Positions 4,624-5,208 of a DNA stretch of 5,208 nt are shown piece after piece (positions within the stretch are counted from its first letter, which is position 1; every line of letters starts with the position of its first letter). The position numbers and the translations under genes were made by a program. The DNA is from Bacteroidota bacterium (GTDB lineage: Bacteria; Bacteroidota; Kryptoniia; Kryptoniales; JAKASW01): contig JAJYGB010000514.1 in assembly GCA_021785235.1 (NCBI GenBank), positions 1 through 5,208 of the forward strand, written 5' to 3'. Below the pieces are notes generated by a model. It was not told the origin of the DNA. It saw only the letters and a program-made list of their open reading frames with translations, and ran no database searches.

Positions 4624-5208
4624 ACATCGTGGGCCGTTTCCTCGACGATTTCGTTCGGCACGAGTATCCGACCGCAGTGATCGCAGGTAAAGATCTTCTC
4701 CATTTGTCGGAGATCGAGGAGCCTTTGCGGGGGAAGCACATTGTAACATCCGCCGCAGGCGTTGCGACGCACGACCGGGACTATTGCCTTCCCTTTCGTG
4801 GCTTTGCGTATCATCTCATATCTCGATGTGGTCTGCCGGTCGATCTTCTGGGCAAATTTTTCCCTCTCCTTGGTGTACCGCTTCTCCTCATCGTGAGTCA
4901 GTGAAACAAGCTCTTCAAGCTCCACCTTTTTCGCCGAATAGACTTCCTCCTCCTCTGCGAACTCGGTCTTCAGCTTCTCAACGTCTCTCGAAGAAACCGA
5001 CTCTTTGGACTGGATATTCTCCAGCTCCTTGTGAAGCTCCTGGAGTTTCTCCTTGGAATTGTCTATTTGTTTGCTCAGGGCGTCATACTCGCGGTTGGTC
5101 TTCACCTTCACGCGCATATCGGTATATTTATCGATTCTCTTTCTCACCTCGTCCAGCTCTTTATCGATTTCCTTCTTGCGAACAACCGACTTCTTGAGGT
5201 AGTCTTCA
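4620..5208 (-). CDS. Coiled-coil C4-type zinc-ribbon protein (partial, 5' end outside window)
   Basis: This is a member of the DUF164/zf-RING_7 zinc-ribbon family (relatives: Helicobacter HP0958/FlgZ, chlamydial CdsZ, mycobacterial Rv2229c). Its molecular role is poorly defined; nucleic-acid or RNA binding and chaperone-like roles have been proposed. The window holds the last 195 residues, and the frame is open at the edge, beginning EDYLKKSVV. The GTG at 5145-5147 is internal, not the start; family members are usually about 240 aa, so some 45 residues are missing. Most of the fragment is a long, charged, Leu-spaced coiled-coil hairpin containing the family motif VKTNREYDALSKQID at its turn. 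The C-terminal zinc ribbon has two CxxC knuckles, NACGGC and TCDHCG, with cysteines at 151, 154, 175 and 178 of the fragment. The linking segment PPQRLLDLRQ is also typical. The stop overlaps the RNase HI start, a pairing also seen in actinobacteria (Rv2229c-Rv2228c). Family assignment is firm; function is not. Confidence 0.9.
   Translation of the reverse strand, partial: EDYLKKSVVRKKEIDKELDEVRKRIDKYTDMRVKVKTNREYDALSKQIDNSKEKLQELHKELENIQSKESVSSRDVEKLKTEFAEEEEVYSAKKVELEELVSLTHDEEKRYTKEREKFAQKIDRQTTSRYEMIRKATKGKAIVPVVRRNACGGCYNVLPPQRLLDLRQMEKIFTCDHCGRILVPNEIVEETAHDV

Noticed and set aside
1..5208. Search for CRISPR repeats, tRNA genes, transposase or integrase genes, toxin-antitoxin pairs and defence cassettes
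   Set aside because: None is visible; every stretch longer than 60 bases is accounted for by conserved housekeeping genes or rnpB.

Overview
The window is a densely packed, single-direction block of bacterial housekeeping genes. Everything I can support is on the minus strand, so transcription runs from high to low coordinates. In that order it holds: a coiled-coil C4 zinc-ribbon protein (5' end cut by the window edge), a single-domain ribonuclease HI, the RNase P RNA (rnpB), recJ, yebC, ruvC and ruvA. The 51 bases after ruvA hold nothing I can assign.

Organism: a bacterium using the standard code, with base composition somewhat above 50% G+C by eye. The RNase P RNA is class A (ancestral type) but lacks helix P18. 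As far as I recall, that loss is known from green sulfur bacteria and relatives. With the mixed use of strong and absent Shine-Dalgarno sites, this makes a member of the Bacteroidota/Chlorobiota/Ignavibacteria side of the FCB group a reasonable guess, but only a guess; no gene here is diagnostic at phylum level.

Layout: the zinc-ribbon gene and the RNase HI gene overlap by ATGA. The RNase HI stop codon touches the first base of the RNase P RNA P1 helix. rnpB is followed after 32 nt by recJ. The last codons of recJ form the Shine-Dalgarno of yebC, 3 nt downstream. A 58-nt gap separates yebC from ruvC, and ruvC and ruvA again overlap by ATGA. This spacing suggests one transcription unit, or a few nested ones, with the structural RNA processed out of it or made from a promoter inside the RNase HI gene.

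How the genes relate: RuvC and RuvA resolve and migrate Holliday junctions. RecJ is the 5'-3' single-strand exonuclease of recombinational and mismatch repair. RNase HI removes RNA from RNA-DNA hybrids. RNase P matures tRNA 5' ends. YebC-family proteins act in translation and/or transcription control. The block thus mixes recombination/repair with RNA metabolism. yebC-ruvC-ruvA is a widely conserved order, and zinc-ribbon plus RNase HI is also a recurrent pair. The insertion of rnpB and recJ between these two modules is the less familiar part.

I found no mobile element, CRISPR array, tRNA, defence system or unknown gene cassette. The points worth a second look are a Glu-to-Asp change at the second catalytic carboxylate of RuvC, and the architecture and placement of the RNase P RNA.
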